Assembly (NCBI GenBank): GCA_018901625.1
Contig: JAHIEM010000033.1
Span: 1 to 31,257, forward strand
Reading direction: 5' to 3'
Source: Nanobdellota archaeon
GTDB lineage: Archaea; Nanobdellota; Nanobdellia; Pacearchaeales; GW2011-AR1
DNA: 31,257 nt
The notes beneath the pieces are model-generated. The model did not search any database. It saw only the letters and a list, made by a program, of their open reading frames with translations, and was not told where the DNA came from. Position numbers and translations under genes: made by a program. Shown here piece after piece: positions 14,225-22,301 of the stretch (the first letter of the stretch is position 1; every line of letters starts with the position of its first letter).

Positions 14225-15021
14225 CTCGTAATCCCAAATCCAATTTGTTTCTTTAGTGCTTCAACTAATTCATCTTTCAGATCTGGATATCCTATATTTA
14301 GAATTTTCTGTCCTTTTTCTCGTGTTTTTCCTGATGCAAGCAAGGCGGCAAGAGTTTCTAGTCCATTCCTATTCCTTAACATGGCATGTGCCCATATGTC
14401 TTTGTTTTCCATTCTTTTTCTAAGGGAGTTATACGCATCAGGGGTGATTATTCCTTCTTTTTGCAAAACTCCCCAAGCATATTCGTCTAGTGGGATAACT
14501 GCGTTGCTTCGTAATCCTAATTCTTGCATCACTCCGACACCATCTTCTAATCTATCTACGAAAAAGGTTATTGTCTGAGGATTTCCCCCTTCTCTTTTTA
14601 TTACAGGAACCCATAAATCGCGTGGAGAAGAGCCCTCATTGTTTAAATCTGCAACATGTGCAACTGTTCTATCTTTCATGCTTGCGCCTACGATCTTTCC
14701 ATCTTTGTAGATCTTTGCGTATGGAAGTTCTAGTCTCTCTGCTACTGGTGCGGAAAACATCCAGTCTCTTGATTCTCCACCAGAAATCACTAAATCTTTT
14801 GGGGGTACTCCGCCAAAACTTCTTACAACAAGTTCAGTCATGTCTTTACATGCTTGGGCGTATGCCTTACCCTCGTGAAGAACTCCGCCGCTTTGAACAT
14901 AGTACGGTCCTATTTCACCAGAAGTATACGGAAAAAAAGTGTTTGTAAATTTGAAGCCGTCTGGGCTTTTTGCAAGAGCTATAAGATTTCTTGTTTGCAT
15001 CTCTCTATCAACTTCGCCCAT
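14212..15021 (-). CDS. pyrE: Orotate phosphoribosyltransferase-like protein, divergent PRPP loop
   Basis: Predicted to join orotate and PRPP to OMP. The order of elements fits OPRT: FTSGEIGPYYVQSGG-like N-terminal segment (YTSGEIGPYYVQSG), KDLVISGGESRDWMFSAPVAERLELPYAKIYKDG, then a strand-loop TVAHVADLNNEGSSPRDLW, and FVDRLEDGVGVMQELGL followed by a helix containing LQKEGIIT. The PRPP-binding loop is normally (D/E)D-x-x-TTG-x-S; here it reads ADLNNEGSS, so substrate binding may be changed. At 269 residues it is longer than usual (about 180-210), with a helical C-terminal extension. A TATA box at about 15044-15051 (minus) lies near -26. First gene of pyrE-pyrF. Confidence 0.75.
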   Translation of the reverse strand: MGEVDREMQTRNLIALAKSPDGFKFTNTFFPYTSGEIGPYYVQSGGVLHEGKAYAQACKDMTELVVRSFGGVPPKDLVISGGESRDWMFSAPVAERLELPYAKIYKDGKIVGASMKDRTVAHVADLNNEGSSPRDLWVPVIKREGGNPQTITFFVDRLEDGVGVMQELGLRSNAVIPLDEYAWGVLQKEGIITPDAYNSLRKRMENKDIWAHAMLRNRNGLETLAALLASGKTREKGQKILNIGYPDLKDELVEALKKQIGFGITRWLK

Positions 15022-15145
15022 ATCTTTTTCATATAAACTTGATATTTAAATTTATCGTCGGGAAATTTACTGGAATTGAGTGATAAATGAAGCATAATTA
15101 AATTTAAATAACTTGATAATGTAGACTGAAAAACTGATAAATAAA

Positions 15146-16189
15146 ATGTATATAGATTCTCACTGTCATTTTAGGGATGAAGAGCAGAAAGATAAAGAGA
15201 CAATTGCTCATGGATTGCGGGTTGCTCTTGATTCTGGATTAGAGATAGTTATTGACATGCCTAATACTGCGCGACCTGTTACAACTCGAGAAAGAGTTCT
15301 TGACAGGTTTAAACTTGCTTTGCAAGCAAACTCGCAAGTTATTTATGGAACTTATATTGGGCTGACTGCTGATAAAGAACAGATTAGAGAGGCTGTTAAA
15401 ACTTGCAGGGAATTTGCCTGGAAACCTGGAGCGAGAACATTTGTTGCAGGAATAAAAGCATTTTGGGGAAAGTCTGTTGGAGATTTAAGCATTACTAGTC
15501 CAGAACTACAGAGGTTTGCTGTCTCAACTCTGGCTGATTTGGGTTATGAAGGTGTTTTAGCTGGGCATTATGAAAAGGAATCTCTGCTTAAGCCAGAACT
15601 TTTTAATCCTAAAAAACCTGAAACATGGAATCTAGCCAGGCCTGAGGAAGCTGAGATATTTTCTTTGCAAGATATTGTTACTTTTGCAATGCTATCTCAT
15701 TTTAATGGGAAATTGCATGTATGCCATGTTTCTACTCCCCTCTCTGTTCAGCTTGTTAGTGATTATAAACATCACATGAAAATCAGCTGCGAGGTTAGTC
15801 CGCATCATTTGCTGTTAGATACTAATGTTATGCAATCTGGAGAGGGAATTCTGTATAAAGTTAATCCTTCTCTCAGAAGCCCTGAAACTAGAGAAGAGCT
15901 ATTTGCTGCTTTTTTAAGAGGAGACATTGACACTTTAGCTAGTGACCATGCGCCACACACTCTGGCTGAAAAGTTAGATGCTCCGTATCTATCTGGAATT
16001 CCAAATGTTGCTTCTTGGCGTGATTTTGTTGGGTTATTGAGTAATGCCGGAGCTGGATATAGTCTTATAACTAAAATGACTTTTGATAATCCTTGCAAGA
16101 TATTTAATATAGGATCTAGTATGACTAATCGCGGCGGAAGAAATCGTGTTTCAGAATATGTTTTTGACCCGTATGCATGTTTAAAATGA
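15146..16189 (+). CDS. pyrC: Dihydroorotase
   Basis: Amidohydrolase that closes carbamoyl-aspartate to dihydroorotate. Metal ligands HCHFR (H6, H8), the substrate loop DMPNT (38-41), GIKAFWG (K104, the likely carboxylated lysine), GHYEKE (H141), HVCHVS (H191/H194) and SDHAPH (D267) are all present, so the binuclear centre looks intact. Length 347 resembles the compact archaeal or bacterial type I forms (usually about 350-430). It is divergent from pyrE-pyrF and 21 bases before pyrD-K, so the four genes make a divergent pyrimidine locus. An AT-rich box at 15101-15110 gives a short leader. Confidence 0.92.
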   Translation: MYIDSHCHFRDEEQKDKETIAHGLRVALDSGLEIVIDMPNTARPVTTRERVLDRFKLALQANSQVIYGTYIGLTADKEQIREAVKTCREFAWKPGARTFVAGIKAFWGKSVGDLSITSPELQRFAVSTLADLGYEGVLAGHYEKESLLKPELFNPKKPETWNLARPEEAEIFSLQDIVTFAMLSHFNGKLHVCHVSTPLSVQLVSDYKHHMKISCEVSPHHLLLDTNVMQSGEGILYKVNPSLRSPETREELFAAFLRGDIDTLASDHAPHTLAEKLDAPYLSGIPNVASWRDFVGLLSNAGAGYSLITKMTFDNPCKIFNIGSSMTNRGGRNRVSEYVFDPYACLK

Positions 16190-16210
16190 TTAAAACAAAT
16201 CTTAATAAAC

Positions 16211-17857
16211 ATGAAACTTAAAAAAATAGAACTTGGAGACAAGGAAGTTTGGCCATTTACAATTCCATCTGGGATTATTATGACAGAACCAAGATGTGCA
16301 GCTAAACTTTTAAATGAGATTCCTTGGCTTGGAATTTGGACAACAAAGAGTTATACAAGAGAACCAAGAAAAGGAAACAGAGAATCAATTTTAACTCAAT
16401 ATGAACCAGGAAGTTTTGGAAATGCTGTGGGCTTGGCAAATCCTGGTGCAGAACAAGGAAGAGAACAAATTAAACAAGCTGATATTCCTGATGACAGATT
16501 TGTCTTAGGTTCTAGCGCAGGAAGTTGTGAAAAGGAGTTTGTTTTTATTATTGAAACTTTAGATGATGTTGTTGATGGACATGAATTAAATTTTTCGTGT
16601 CCTCATGCAGAAGGACATGGAAGTGCAATAGGTACAGATCCAAATCTTGTTTATGATATAACAAGAGCTGTCTGTCAAAAAACAAAAAAACCAGTTTTTG
16701 CAAAATTAACGCCAAATACTTCAAATTTAGAAGAAATAGCAAGAGCTTCTGTTAGAGCTGGAGCAAGAGGAATAGTAGCAATTAATACAGTTGGCCCAGG
16801 TTATTATTCTCATCATGGACACGCAATTTTAACAAACAAAGTTGGCGGGATGTCAGGAAGAGCAATTATGCCAATTGGATTAAAATGTGTAAGAGAAATA
16901 ATGCAGGCAGTTGGCAAGGAAATTCCTATAATTGGAATGGGTGGAATAAGAACAGCCAGAGATATTGAGGAGTATTCAGAAGCAGGAGCAGATGTTTTTG
17001 GAATTGGGAGTGCCTTGGCTGGAATGGCTGACAGAGATATTTTAATTTATCTTAATAATCTTGTTATAGACTTAGGAAATAGAACAAACTATGCCGGGCA
17101 GTTGCTTAAAAAAGTTGATATGGCATATAAGGGAGTCAGAATTCAAAAAGTTGGAAGTTATGGAGATTTTAAGGTTTTTAAAACAGACACTTCAATTAAT
17201 GCAAAACCGGGGCAGTTTGTTTTTGCTGCTATTCCTGCAGGAGGAAGTTTGCAAGAAAAACCTTTTTCTGTTATGGATGATGACCCTTTTACTTTAGGTG
17301 TTTTGTCCAGAGGGGAATTTACAAGAGCATTTAATCAATTGCAAGAAGGAGATGAATTTTATTTTAGAGGACCTTATGGAAGAGAAGTTTATATGGGTGC
17401 AGAGGAAAATAAAGTTCTTGTTGCAGGGGGTTGTGGAATAGCTGGAATAAATTTAATTGCAAAAAGAGCATCTGCTTTAAGGCATAGTGCAAAAGTTTTA
17501 TTAGGATTTAAAACAAGCTCAGAAATTCCTGATTTAACTCAACTTCAAAAATGGGCAGAAGGGGAAGTTTATGTTGCAACAGAAGATGGAAGCTATACTG
17601 GTAAAAATTCAGTGAGGGGAAGAGTAACAAATTTGTTTTCAATAGCAAATCTAAATCCAAATTCCCAGTTTTTCAACTGCGGGCCAAGAGAGATGGTTGA
17701 TGCAGTTGAAAGAATTGAGCTGGAAAACGGGGATAAAAGAAGAATTTATTCTTCTCTTGATTATATAACAAGTTGTGGTGTCGGCTTATGTGGAAAATGT
17801 GCAGATGAAAAAGGAAGAAGAACTTGTGTTGAGGGACCATTCATGCGCGCTGATTAG
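16211..17857 (+). CDS. pyrD: Dihydroorotate dehydrogenase PyrD fused to PyrK-type electron-transfer subunit
   Basis: A 548-residue fusion. Residues about 1-315 are a class 1B PyrD: ELNFSCPH with catalytic Cys130, EGHGSAIGTDP, AKLTPN, and the FMN phosphate loops GMGGIRTARD and GADVFGIGSA. The rest is PyrK: a ferredoxin-reductase-like FAD domain (KPGQFVF, KPFSVMD), an NAD-binding GGCGIAG, and a C-terminal 2Fe-2S site with CGVGLCGKC and a fourth Cys in RRTC. PyrDB and PyrK are normally two separate proteins forming a heterotetramer that uses NAD. Codon use differs from its neighbours: A-ending Glu, Lys and Arg codons dominate. It likely arrived by transfer. Confidence 0.9.
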   Translation: MKLKKIELGDKEVWPFTIPSGIIMTEPRCAAKLLNEIPWLGIWTTKSYTREPRKGNRESILTQYEPGSFGNAVGLANPGAEQGREQIKQADIPDDRFVLGSSAGSCEKEFVFIIETLDDVVDGHELNFSCPHAEGHGSAIGTDPNLVYDITRAVCQKTKKPVFAKLTPNTSNLEEIARASVRAGARGIVAINTVGPGYYSHHGHAILTNKVGGMSGRAIMPIGLKCVREIMQAVGKEIPIIGMGGIRTARDIEEYSEAGADVFGIGSALAGMADRDILIYLNNLVIDLGNRTNYAGQLLKKVDMAYKGVRIQKVGSYGDFKVFKTDTSINAKPGQFVFAAIPAGGSLQEKPFSVMDDDPFTLGVLSRGEFTRAFNQLQEGDEFYFRGPYGREVYMGAEENKVLVAGGCGIAGINLIAKRASALRHSAKVLLGFKTSSEIPDLTQLQKWAEGEVYVATEDGSYTGKNSVRGRVTNLFSIANLNPNSQFFNCGPREMVDAVERIELENGDKRRIYSSLDYITSCGVGLCGKCADEKGRRTCVEGPFMRAD

Positions 17858-17890
17858 TTTTCTTCTTTTTCTTCTTTTTGCTTTTTTATT
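17858..17890 (+). terminator. Oligo-T tract after pyrD-K
   Basis: Immediately after the stop codon the plus strand has repeated T-runs (TTTTCTTCTTTTTC and TTTTTTATT). Archaeal RNA polymerase ends transcription at such tracts without a stem. The same bases on the other strand encode nothing convincing. Confidence 0.5.
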
Positions 17891-17916
17891 CTTCCCGAGT
17901 GGGACACTCTGGATTA

Positions 17917-17955
17917 CAGGAAAATTCTTGTTATTCTTGTGTTTGAATTTTCCTG
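17917..17955. repeat. 11-bp inverted repeat spanning the 3' end of topA
   Basis: CAGGAAAATTC (17917-17927) and GAATTTTCCTG (17945-17955) are perfect reverse complements with a 17-base loop. The right arm lies in the last codons of the topoisomerase gene and the left arm lies past its stop. No T-tract follows in the topA direction, so it may stabilise the 3' end rather than terminate. Confidence 0.5.
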
Positions 17956-20270
17956 TCCCGAGAAAAACCTTTGAAGTCAGAGTGGTTTTTCTCGTTGAAA
18001 CAGAATTTCCACGGGCGTTTGCCTTTCCTAATGGCAAGTAATAATGGAAATTGGCACTTATCGCAGCACTCAGTCCTATCTTCTCTGTCTCTGCTTGGCT
18101 TGATTAAAGAATTTGGAGGCAGTGAGAAAGTTGTTTTGCATTCAGGATAGCCTGAACATGCTACAAAATATCTTCTTAGTGCCTTGTTGTATAGTATTCT
18201 GAGCTTATTTTTTTGGCATTTGGGACATATTTGCAACTCGTTTGCCTGTCTTTCCTGTTCTCTGAGAGTTTGGGTTGCTGTTAGCAATTCTTTTCCGATT
18301 TCTACCTGGTCTTTTTTAAACTCTTCAGAGATTTTTTGTATTGTTGATTTTGCTTCTTCAAGAATTCTTTCTTCTTTTTGACTTAAATCTTTTTTAGCTT
18401 CCTGAATTTGTTCCATCTCTTTCTCAAACTTTCTAGTCAGCTGTTCGTCAATTATTATTGGGGAGTGTTTTTCTAAACTTGAGATTAGAGCCATACCTAT
18501 TGATGTTGCCTGGATTGACTGATTTTGGATATATCCTCTCGAATACAGGGTTTCAACTATGCTGCTTCTTGTTGATTTTGTTCCTAAATTTCTTTTTTCC
18601 AGTTCGCGAACTAAACTTGCTGGAGTGTATCTTTTTGGAGGCTGGGTCTCTTTTTCTTCAATTCTTGAATCCTGAATTATGTATGTTCCGTTAAGGTCTG
18701 GAAGTTCACGCTCCTGGAGCTTTGTTTTATAGACTTCCATCCATGCTTTTTTTAGGATTTCCATGCCTTTTGCAATGAACCTGTAGTTTTCATACAGGGC
18801 AGTTATTGTCTTGTTTGCCAGTATTGCTGATTCGCAGAAGCAAGCTAGAAATCTGCGAACAATTAAGTCATAAATTTTCTTGTCTTCTCCTTCTACACTT
18901 GCAAATTCTCCTGTTGGGTAGATTGATGGATGTGCAGGGTCTGATTTGTTTCCTTCTACTGGCTTTTTGTTTACGCATAGTTTTGTATCATAAACTTTTC
19001 CAAGTCTTTTTATAATTGATAATGGAGAAATTGAGTCTGGGATTTTCTGAGAAGATGTTCTCGGGTAGGATATTAATCCTGCGAGATAAAGACCTTGAGC
19101 GATTTGCAGGGTTCTTGAAGGTGTTATTCCAAAAAATTTGTATGCTTCTGTCTGTAAAGTTGTTAAGTCAAAAGGAGCAGGAGGCTTTATGTTTTGTTCT
19201 GACTTTTCTGTTGAAACTAAGACTTGCTTGTTCTTTAAATTCTGGAATGGAATTAAATCTGCTTTGTTTGTAATATCCCTGTTATATTTTAATTCAATTC
19301 CTTCAACTGTTATGAAAACTTGCCAGTATGGTTCTGGATTGAATGCGAGAATCTCGCGCTCTCTGTGAACTATGAGATTAAGAGCAGGGCCTTGAACTCT
19401 GCCTATTGACATTATCTTGAATGAGCCTGCTGACTTTATTGCTTCCATTAGCGCGCGAGAGAAGTTTATTCCGTACATCCAGTCTAGATAGTGCCTTGTT
19501 TCTCCTGCAATTGCCTGCCCCCAGTTTAGTGTTGGAGATGGATTGTCATATGCTTCTTCCAGCTCTTTTCCAGTAAGGCTGGAGAACTTCATTCTTTTGG
19601 CATCTTTTTGTTTTGCTATGAATCTGACTATATTCCATCCAATAACTTCTCCTTCAATGTCATAGTCTGTTGCCACAATAAACTCAGAAGCATTTTTTAC
19701 CAGCTTAACTAGAACATCATAGTATTTTTTTGTCCATGCGCTTTTCTCGAAATTAGGGGCCCACTCAATGTTGAAGATTGGCCAGCCTTTTTCTCCTTTC
19801 TTTTGTTTTAAACCAAACAGGTGGCCAACTGCGCATGCAACTACTATCTTTTTATTATCTCTTTCTAATTCGTAGTAAGGAACAGTTTTTTCAACTAGCT
19901 TTTTTGCATTTCCCAGAGCAGACGCTATTTTTGCTGCTGCCTGCGGTTTTTCTGTTATAATCAAGATATATCCTTCACCTGGCTTGAGCCTGGATTTTCT
20001 TACTTTGTCAGAAATTGAAAATTTCTGAGCACTATCAGAATCTAAAGATTCTGAAGTTTCTACTTTCTCTATTCCTGCGGATGATGTGATTTTTCTGGGT
20101 CTTAACTTTCCTACTTTAGATTTTCCTTTTTTTTCTATTGTGATTATCTTTGATTCTGGAACTTGTTTTACAGGAACTTCTACACTCATTCGCGCGTCTT
20201 CTGGTTTTATCGGGATATACTCACTAGAGATTCTTTCCTGCTCTGATTGTCTCTTATTTTTAAGCGCCAT
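17931..20270 (-). CDS. topA: DNA topoisomerase I (type IA)
   Basis: Relaxes negative supercoils by cutting one strand through a tyrosine. The Toprim domain begins IIITEKP (Glu107) and has ATDYDIEGE (D202, D204, E206). The core then shows LDWMYGINFSRAL, MSIGRVQGPAL and the catalytic Tyr402 in LISYPRTSS. Near the C-terminus two zinc knuckles are visible: CPKCQKNKL with CSGYPEC, and CDKC with a weaker partner (WKFCFN, then no second Cys), so the last one is incomplete. A 95-residue low-complexity N-terminal extension precedes the Toprim domain. Length 779 is in range. It is convergent with pyrD-K, and the TrmB-like gene lies behind it on the same strand. Confidence 0.93.
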   Translation of the reverse strand: MALKNKRQSEQERISSEYIPIKPEDARMSVEVPVKQVPESKIITIEKKGKSKVGKLRPRKITSSAGIEKVETSESLDSDSAQKFSISDKVRKSRLKPGEGYILIITEKPQAAAKIASALGNAKKLVEKTVPYYELERDNKKIVVACAVGHLFGLKQKKGEKGWPIFNIEWAPNFEKSAWTKKYYDVLVKLVKNASEFIVATDYDIEGEVIGWNIVRFIAKQKDAKRMKFSSLTGKELEEAYDNPSPTLNWGQAIAGETRHYLDWMYGINFSRALMEAIKSAGSFKIMSIGRVQGPALNLIVHREREILAFNPEPYWQVFITVEGIELKYNRDITNKADLIPFQNLKNKQVLVSTEKSEQNIKPPAPFDLTTLQTEAYKFFGITPSRTLQIAQGLYLAGLISYPRTSSQKIPDSISPLSIIKRLGKVYDTKLCVNKKPVEGNKSDPAHPSIYPTGEFASVEGEDKKIYDLIVRRFLACFCESAILANKTITALYENYRFIAKGMEILKKAWMEVYKTKLQERELPDLNGTYIIQDSRIEEKETQPPKRYTPASLVRELEKRNLGTKSTRSSIVETLYSRGYIQNQSIQATSIGMALISSLEKHSPIIIDEQLTRKFEKEMEQIQEAKKDLSQKEERILEEAKSTIQKISEEFKKDQVEIGKELLTATQTLREQERQANELQICPKCQKNKLRILYNKALRRYFVACSGYPECKTTFSLPPNSLIKPSRDREDRTECCDKCQFPLLLAIRKGKRPWKFCFNEKNHSDFKGFSRDRKIQTQE

Positions 20271-20308
20271 TTTTGTGTTATAAGCTGTTTAGCCTTGTTT
20301 TTATAGTT

Positions 20309-21145
20309 TTACTTAAGTTTGTTCATTTCTTCTAAACGTTTTCTTACATCAACTGATTCTGAGAACATTTTCCAGAATATTTTTGAGAGCCAGTCTACCC
20401 AGTCTTTGTCTTTTATTGTGTAGAATATGTAGATTTTCTTTTTTAGTTCGTATTCCCTGCCTGTTGGCTCTTTTATCTCCTTGATATTGAAGATTTTATT
20501 GTCAACTATGATTGCTCTTAAGGGTTGTTCTCTGTGGTGAATTTCAACTAGCTCTTTTCCGTATTTGAAATTGAGAGAGAGAATTTTTTCTATATTCTCT
20601 TTTCCTGCTAAGTCTACTCTGCAGATTACTTTCATGCTAACTCCTCTTTTTACCAGCTGTTCGAGAATCTTGAATGCATCAATTTTTTTGTCTTTAAAAT
20701 TTATGAATGAGAGATTTCCTGAGAAGATAAGAAGCTGCTTTTTTGCCTGGAGAAGAAGATCCCCTAGGTCTTCTAATCCGAGAGAAACCTCACTCTCTCC
20801 TATTTTTTTCCTGGCTTGCTTGTTTTTGTCTGAAACATGCTGGAATATGTCAAATGCAGAGAATTCGTCTTTTCTCCTTGCCATTATTATCTCCTGCTCT
20901 AGTTTCTCCTGAAAAACTGAGCTTGAAGCTTTTTCTACACTTGCCCAGTAGACTATTTTCAATGCGCCCCTGGTTCCTTCTCTGAAAACTCTGGTGGCTA
21001 GAGTTCCAAAATTAGTTTCAATATACTCTATATATCTATCTGCTGTTCTCCAGTTCTTGTTTATGTGCTGGGCTATCTCTTGTATACTTCTTGGCTTAGC
21101 ATAGACAAAATCCCCTATTTTTTTTATTATTTCTGAATCTAGCAT
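20309..21145 (-). CDS. TrmB-like regulator: winged helix plus PLD-like domain
   Basis: A 278-residue protein. The N-terminus looks like a winged helix-turn-helix (IIKKIGDFVYAKPRSIQEIAQHINKNWRTADRYIEYIE). The second half resembles the phospholipase-D-like sensor of TrmB-type regulators: LLLQAKKQLLIFSGNLSFINF, LVKRGVSMKVICRVDLAG, and LRAIIVDNKIFNIKE. The catalytic HxK pair of true PLD enzymes is absent at IIVDNK, so this is likely a ligand-binding or dimer domain rather than an enzyme. It lies upstream of topA on the same strand (38-base gap) and diverges from the mini-ORF/CYTH operon, which is the natural target of its control. A TATA-like box lies at about 21169-21176. Confidence 0.6.
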   Translation of the reverse strand: MLDSEIIKKIGDFVYAKPRSIQEIAQHINKNWRTADRYIEYIETNFGTLATRVFREGTRGALKIVYWASVEKASSSVFQEKLEQEIIMARRKDEFSAFDIFQHVSDKNKQARKKIGESEVSLGLEDLGDLLLQAKKQLLIFSGNLSFINFKDKKIDAFKILEQLVKRGVSMKVICRVDLAGKENIEKILSLNFKYGKELVEIHHREQPLRAIIVDNKIFNIKEIKEPTGREYELKKKIYIFYTIKDKDWVDWLSKIFWKMFSESVDVRKRLEEMNKLK

Positions 21146-21222
21146 AATATTACTATGTGAAATGTATATTTAAGCATTATGATGGTATACAACACTGTTG
21201 ACAGAAATATGTTAGAAATTGG

Positions 21223-21228
21223 TATATA
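21223..21228 (+). promoter_or_regulatory. TATA box for the mini-ORF leader
   Basis: TATATA is centred 25.5 bases before the ATG of the mini-ORF at 21251. Transcription should start at that codon. Confidence 0.45.
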
Positions 21229-21250
21229 GTTTACAACTCTATACTCTAGT

Positions 21251-21286
21251 ATGAATGAGAAAGAATTGAAAGGAGGTGAGATATAA
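21251..21286 (+). CDS. Leaderless 11-codon mini-ORF (MNEKELKGGEI)
   Basis: An ATG about 25 bases after a TATA box opens an 11-codon frame that stops with TAA one base before the ATG of the CYTH-like gene. The codons for KGGE are the Shine-Dalgarno sequence itself (AAAGGAGGTGAG). A ribosome that enters at the 5' end would translate through the Shine-Dalgarno site and end beside the next start, so the arrangement could couple or gate translation. The peptide is hydrophilic. Conservation in relatives would be needed to show it is selected. Confidence 0.45.
   Translation: MNEKELKGGEI
21270..21280 (+). promoter_or_regulatory. Near-perfect Shine-Dalgarno sequence before the CYTH-like gene
   Basis: AAGGAGGTGAG is the longest Shine-Dalgarno match in the window, 7 bases before the ATG at 21288. 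It argues against the GTG at 21276, which lies inside the site. Confidence 0.7.
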
Positions 21287-21287
21287 A

Positions 21288-22301
21288 ATGGGTGGAAGTT
21301 GCACTTATCATGGCTCCTCGCGCTCTAGGTGCGAGGTTGCTCGAGACACCTGTGCAGAGAGCTTTAGAAAGTTTAAGAGAACCGGGAATCTTGTTGATTT
21401 AGTCAGTGCGCAGAGAGCTTTTCTTGCTGATAATTCTGCTGGGTTTATTGCAGAGTTTGCGAAACTTTCTGGAATAAAAAGAGTTGAGGATATTCCTAAA
21501 GAGTTTCCTGAGACTGAGTATGAGGTTAAGTTTGATATGCAGGTTTCTGGGAATGGCAAGGAGCCAGAGATTATCGCTTATCTGGATGCATTTGACTTTC
21601 CTGCTTCTAAGGCTGCCAGGTTTTTGAAAGACCCTGCTAATAATGTTAGCATAGGGGTGAATAACTTTTATGGAGACGGGCTTGATGAAAGGCTTGTTGT
21701 TATAGAGAAAGCTGGAAATCTTTATTTGAAAGAAAAAGGGCATGTTGTGCTGATAGATGCGCCTGTTCAGTTTAGAGAGGCTGTTATAAAGCGAAGTGAG
21801 AAGCGATGGCAGGCAAGTTTTGAAGAAGCTACTAAGAGAGCAGAAGAAGTTTGCAGAGAGCCGGGTGTTAGTTATAGGGGAAAAGTAAGGAAAGAGAAGG
21901 GAGATGTTTTTATTATGGATACTAGTGATGGGAGAATATACTCTTTTACAATTACCCGCGCGCATCTAGTTAAACCTGGAACTATTAAGGAGACAGATGT
22001 TCAGAGACAGCTGGAAATTGAGTATGCGGGATATATTCCTGGTTTTTCTGGATTTCAGAAAGACTCTGAACAGCAGATAGTTCAGGGAATGGTTGATTTG
22101 GGAAAATACACTTTTGCACTTTATCATAATGCCCCGATAGCTAGTGGCTGGAGAATGAATCTCGAGTTGACTGGCGAGAGGAAGTATGATTTTGTTTCTG
22201 GCAGGAGAGCTGGGCAGATTGTAAAAGGCGAGGCTTTGGCATTGCCTCTGCTTCCTGTTCAAAGGAAGAGAGTGAGAGCAACAGTTTTAGCAAATGGATA
22301 A
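21288..22301 (+). CDS. CYTH-like (triphosphate tunnel) protein
   Basis: 337 residues from the ATG that fits the Shine-Dalgarno site. The N-terminal arm (about 1-70) has an odd Cys/His set, C5, H8, C15, C22, which could bind metal. The core begins EYEVK (E77, E79, K81), the ExExK signature of CYTH domains, followed by a beta-rich region: YLDAFDFP, RLVVIEKAGNLYLKEKG, YRGKVRKEKG, YSFTITRAHL and RQLEIEY with alternating charged residues as in the tunnel strands. CYTH enzymes act on triphosphates or form cAMP from ATP. Next gene overlaps by 8 bases and encodes a P-loop kinase-like protein. Assignment rests on one motif and fold pattern. Confidence 0.5.
   Translation: MGGSCTYHGSSRSRCEVARDTCAESFRKFKRTGNLVDLVSAQRAFLADNSAGFIAEFAKLSGIKRVEDIPKEFPETEYEVKFDMQVSGNGKEPEIIAYLDAFDFPASKAARFLKDPANNVSIGVNNFYGDGLDERLVVIEKAGNLYLKEKGHVVLIDAPVQFREAVIKRSEKRWQASFEEATKRAEEVCREPGVSYRGKVRKEKGDVFIMDTSDGRIYSFTITRAHLVKPGTIKETDVQRQLEIEYAGYIPGFSGFQKDSEQQIVQGMVDLGKYTFALYHNAPIASGWRMNLELTGERKYDFVSGRRAGQIVKGEALALPLLPVQRKRVRATVLANG

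Noticed and set aside
14571..14948. 125-codon plus-strand frame opposite pyrE
   Set aside because: It is the antisense of a well-supported gene; the translation has no motif and no start signal.
16548..16742. Minus-strand frame in pyrD
   Set aside because: Leu-rich antisense translation of an A-rich gene, without promoter.
17786..18037. Minus-strand frame with a Lys/Arg-rich end overlapping topA and the pyrD-K tail
   Set aside because: The basic tail is only the complement of the oligo-T tract after pyrD-K, and the first part is another frame of topA.
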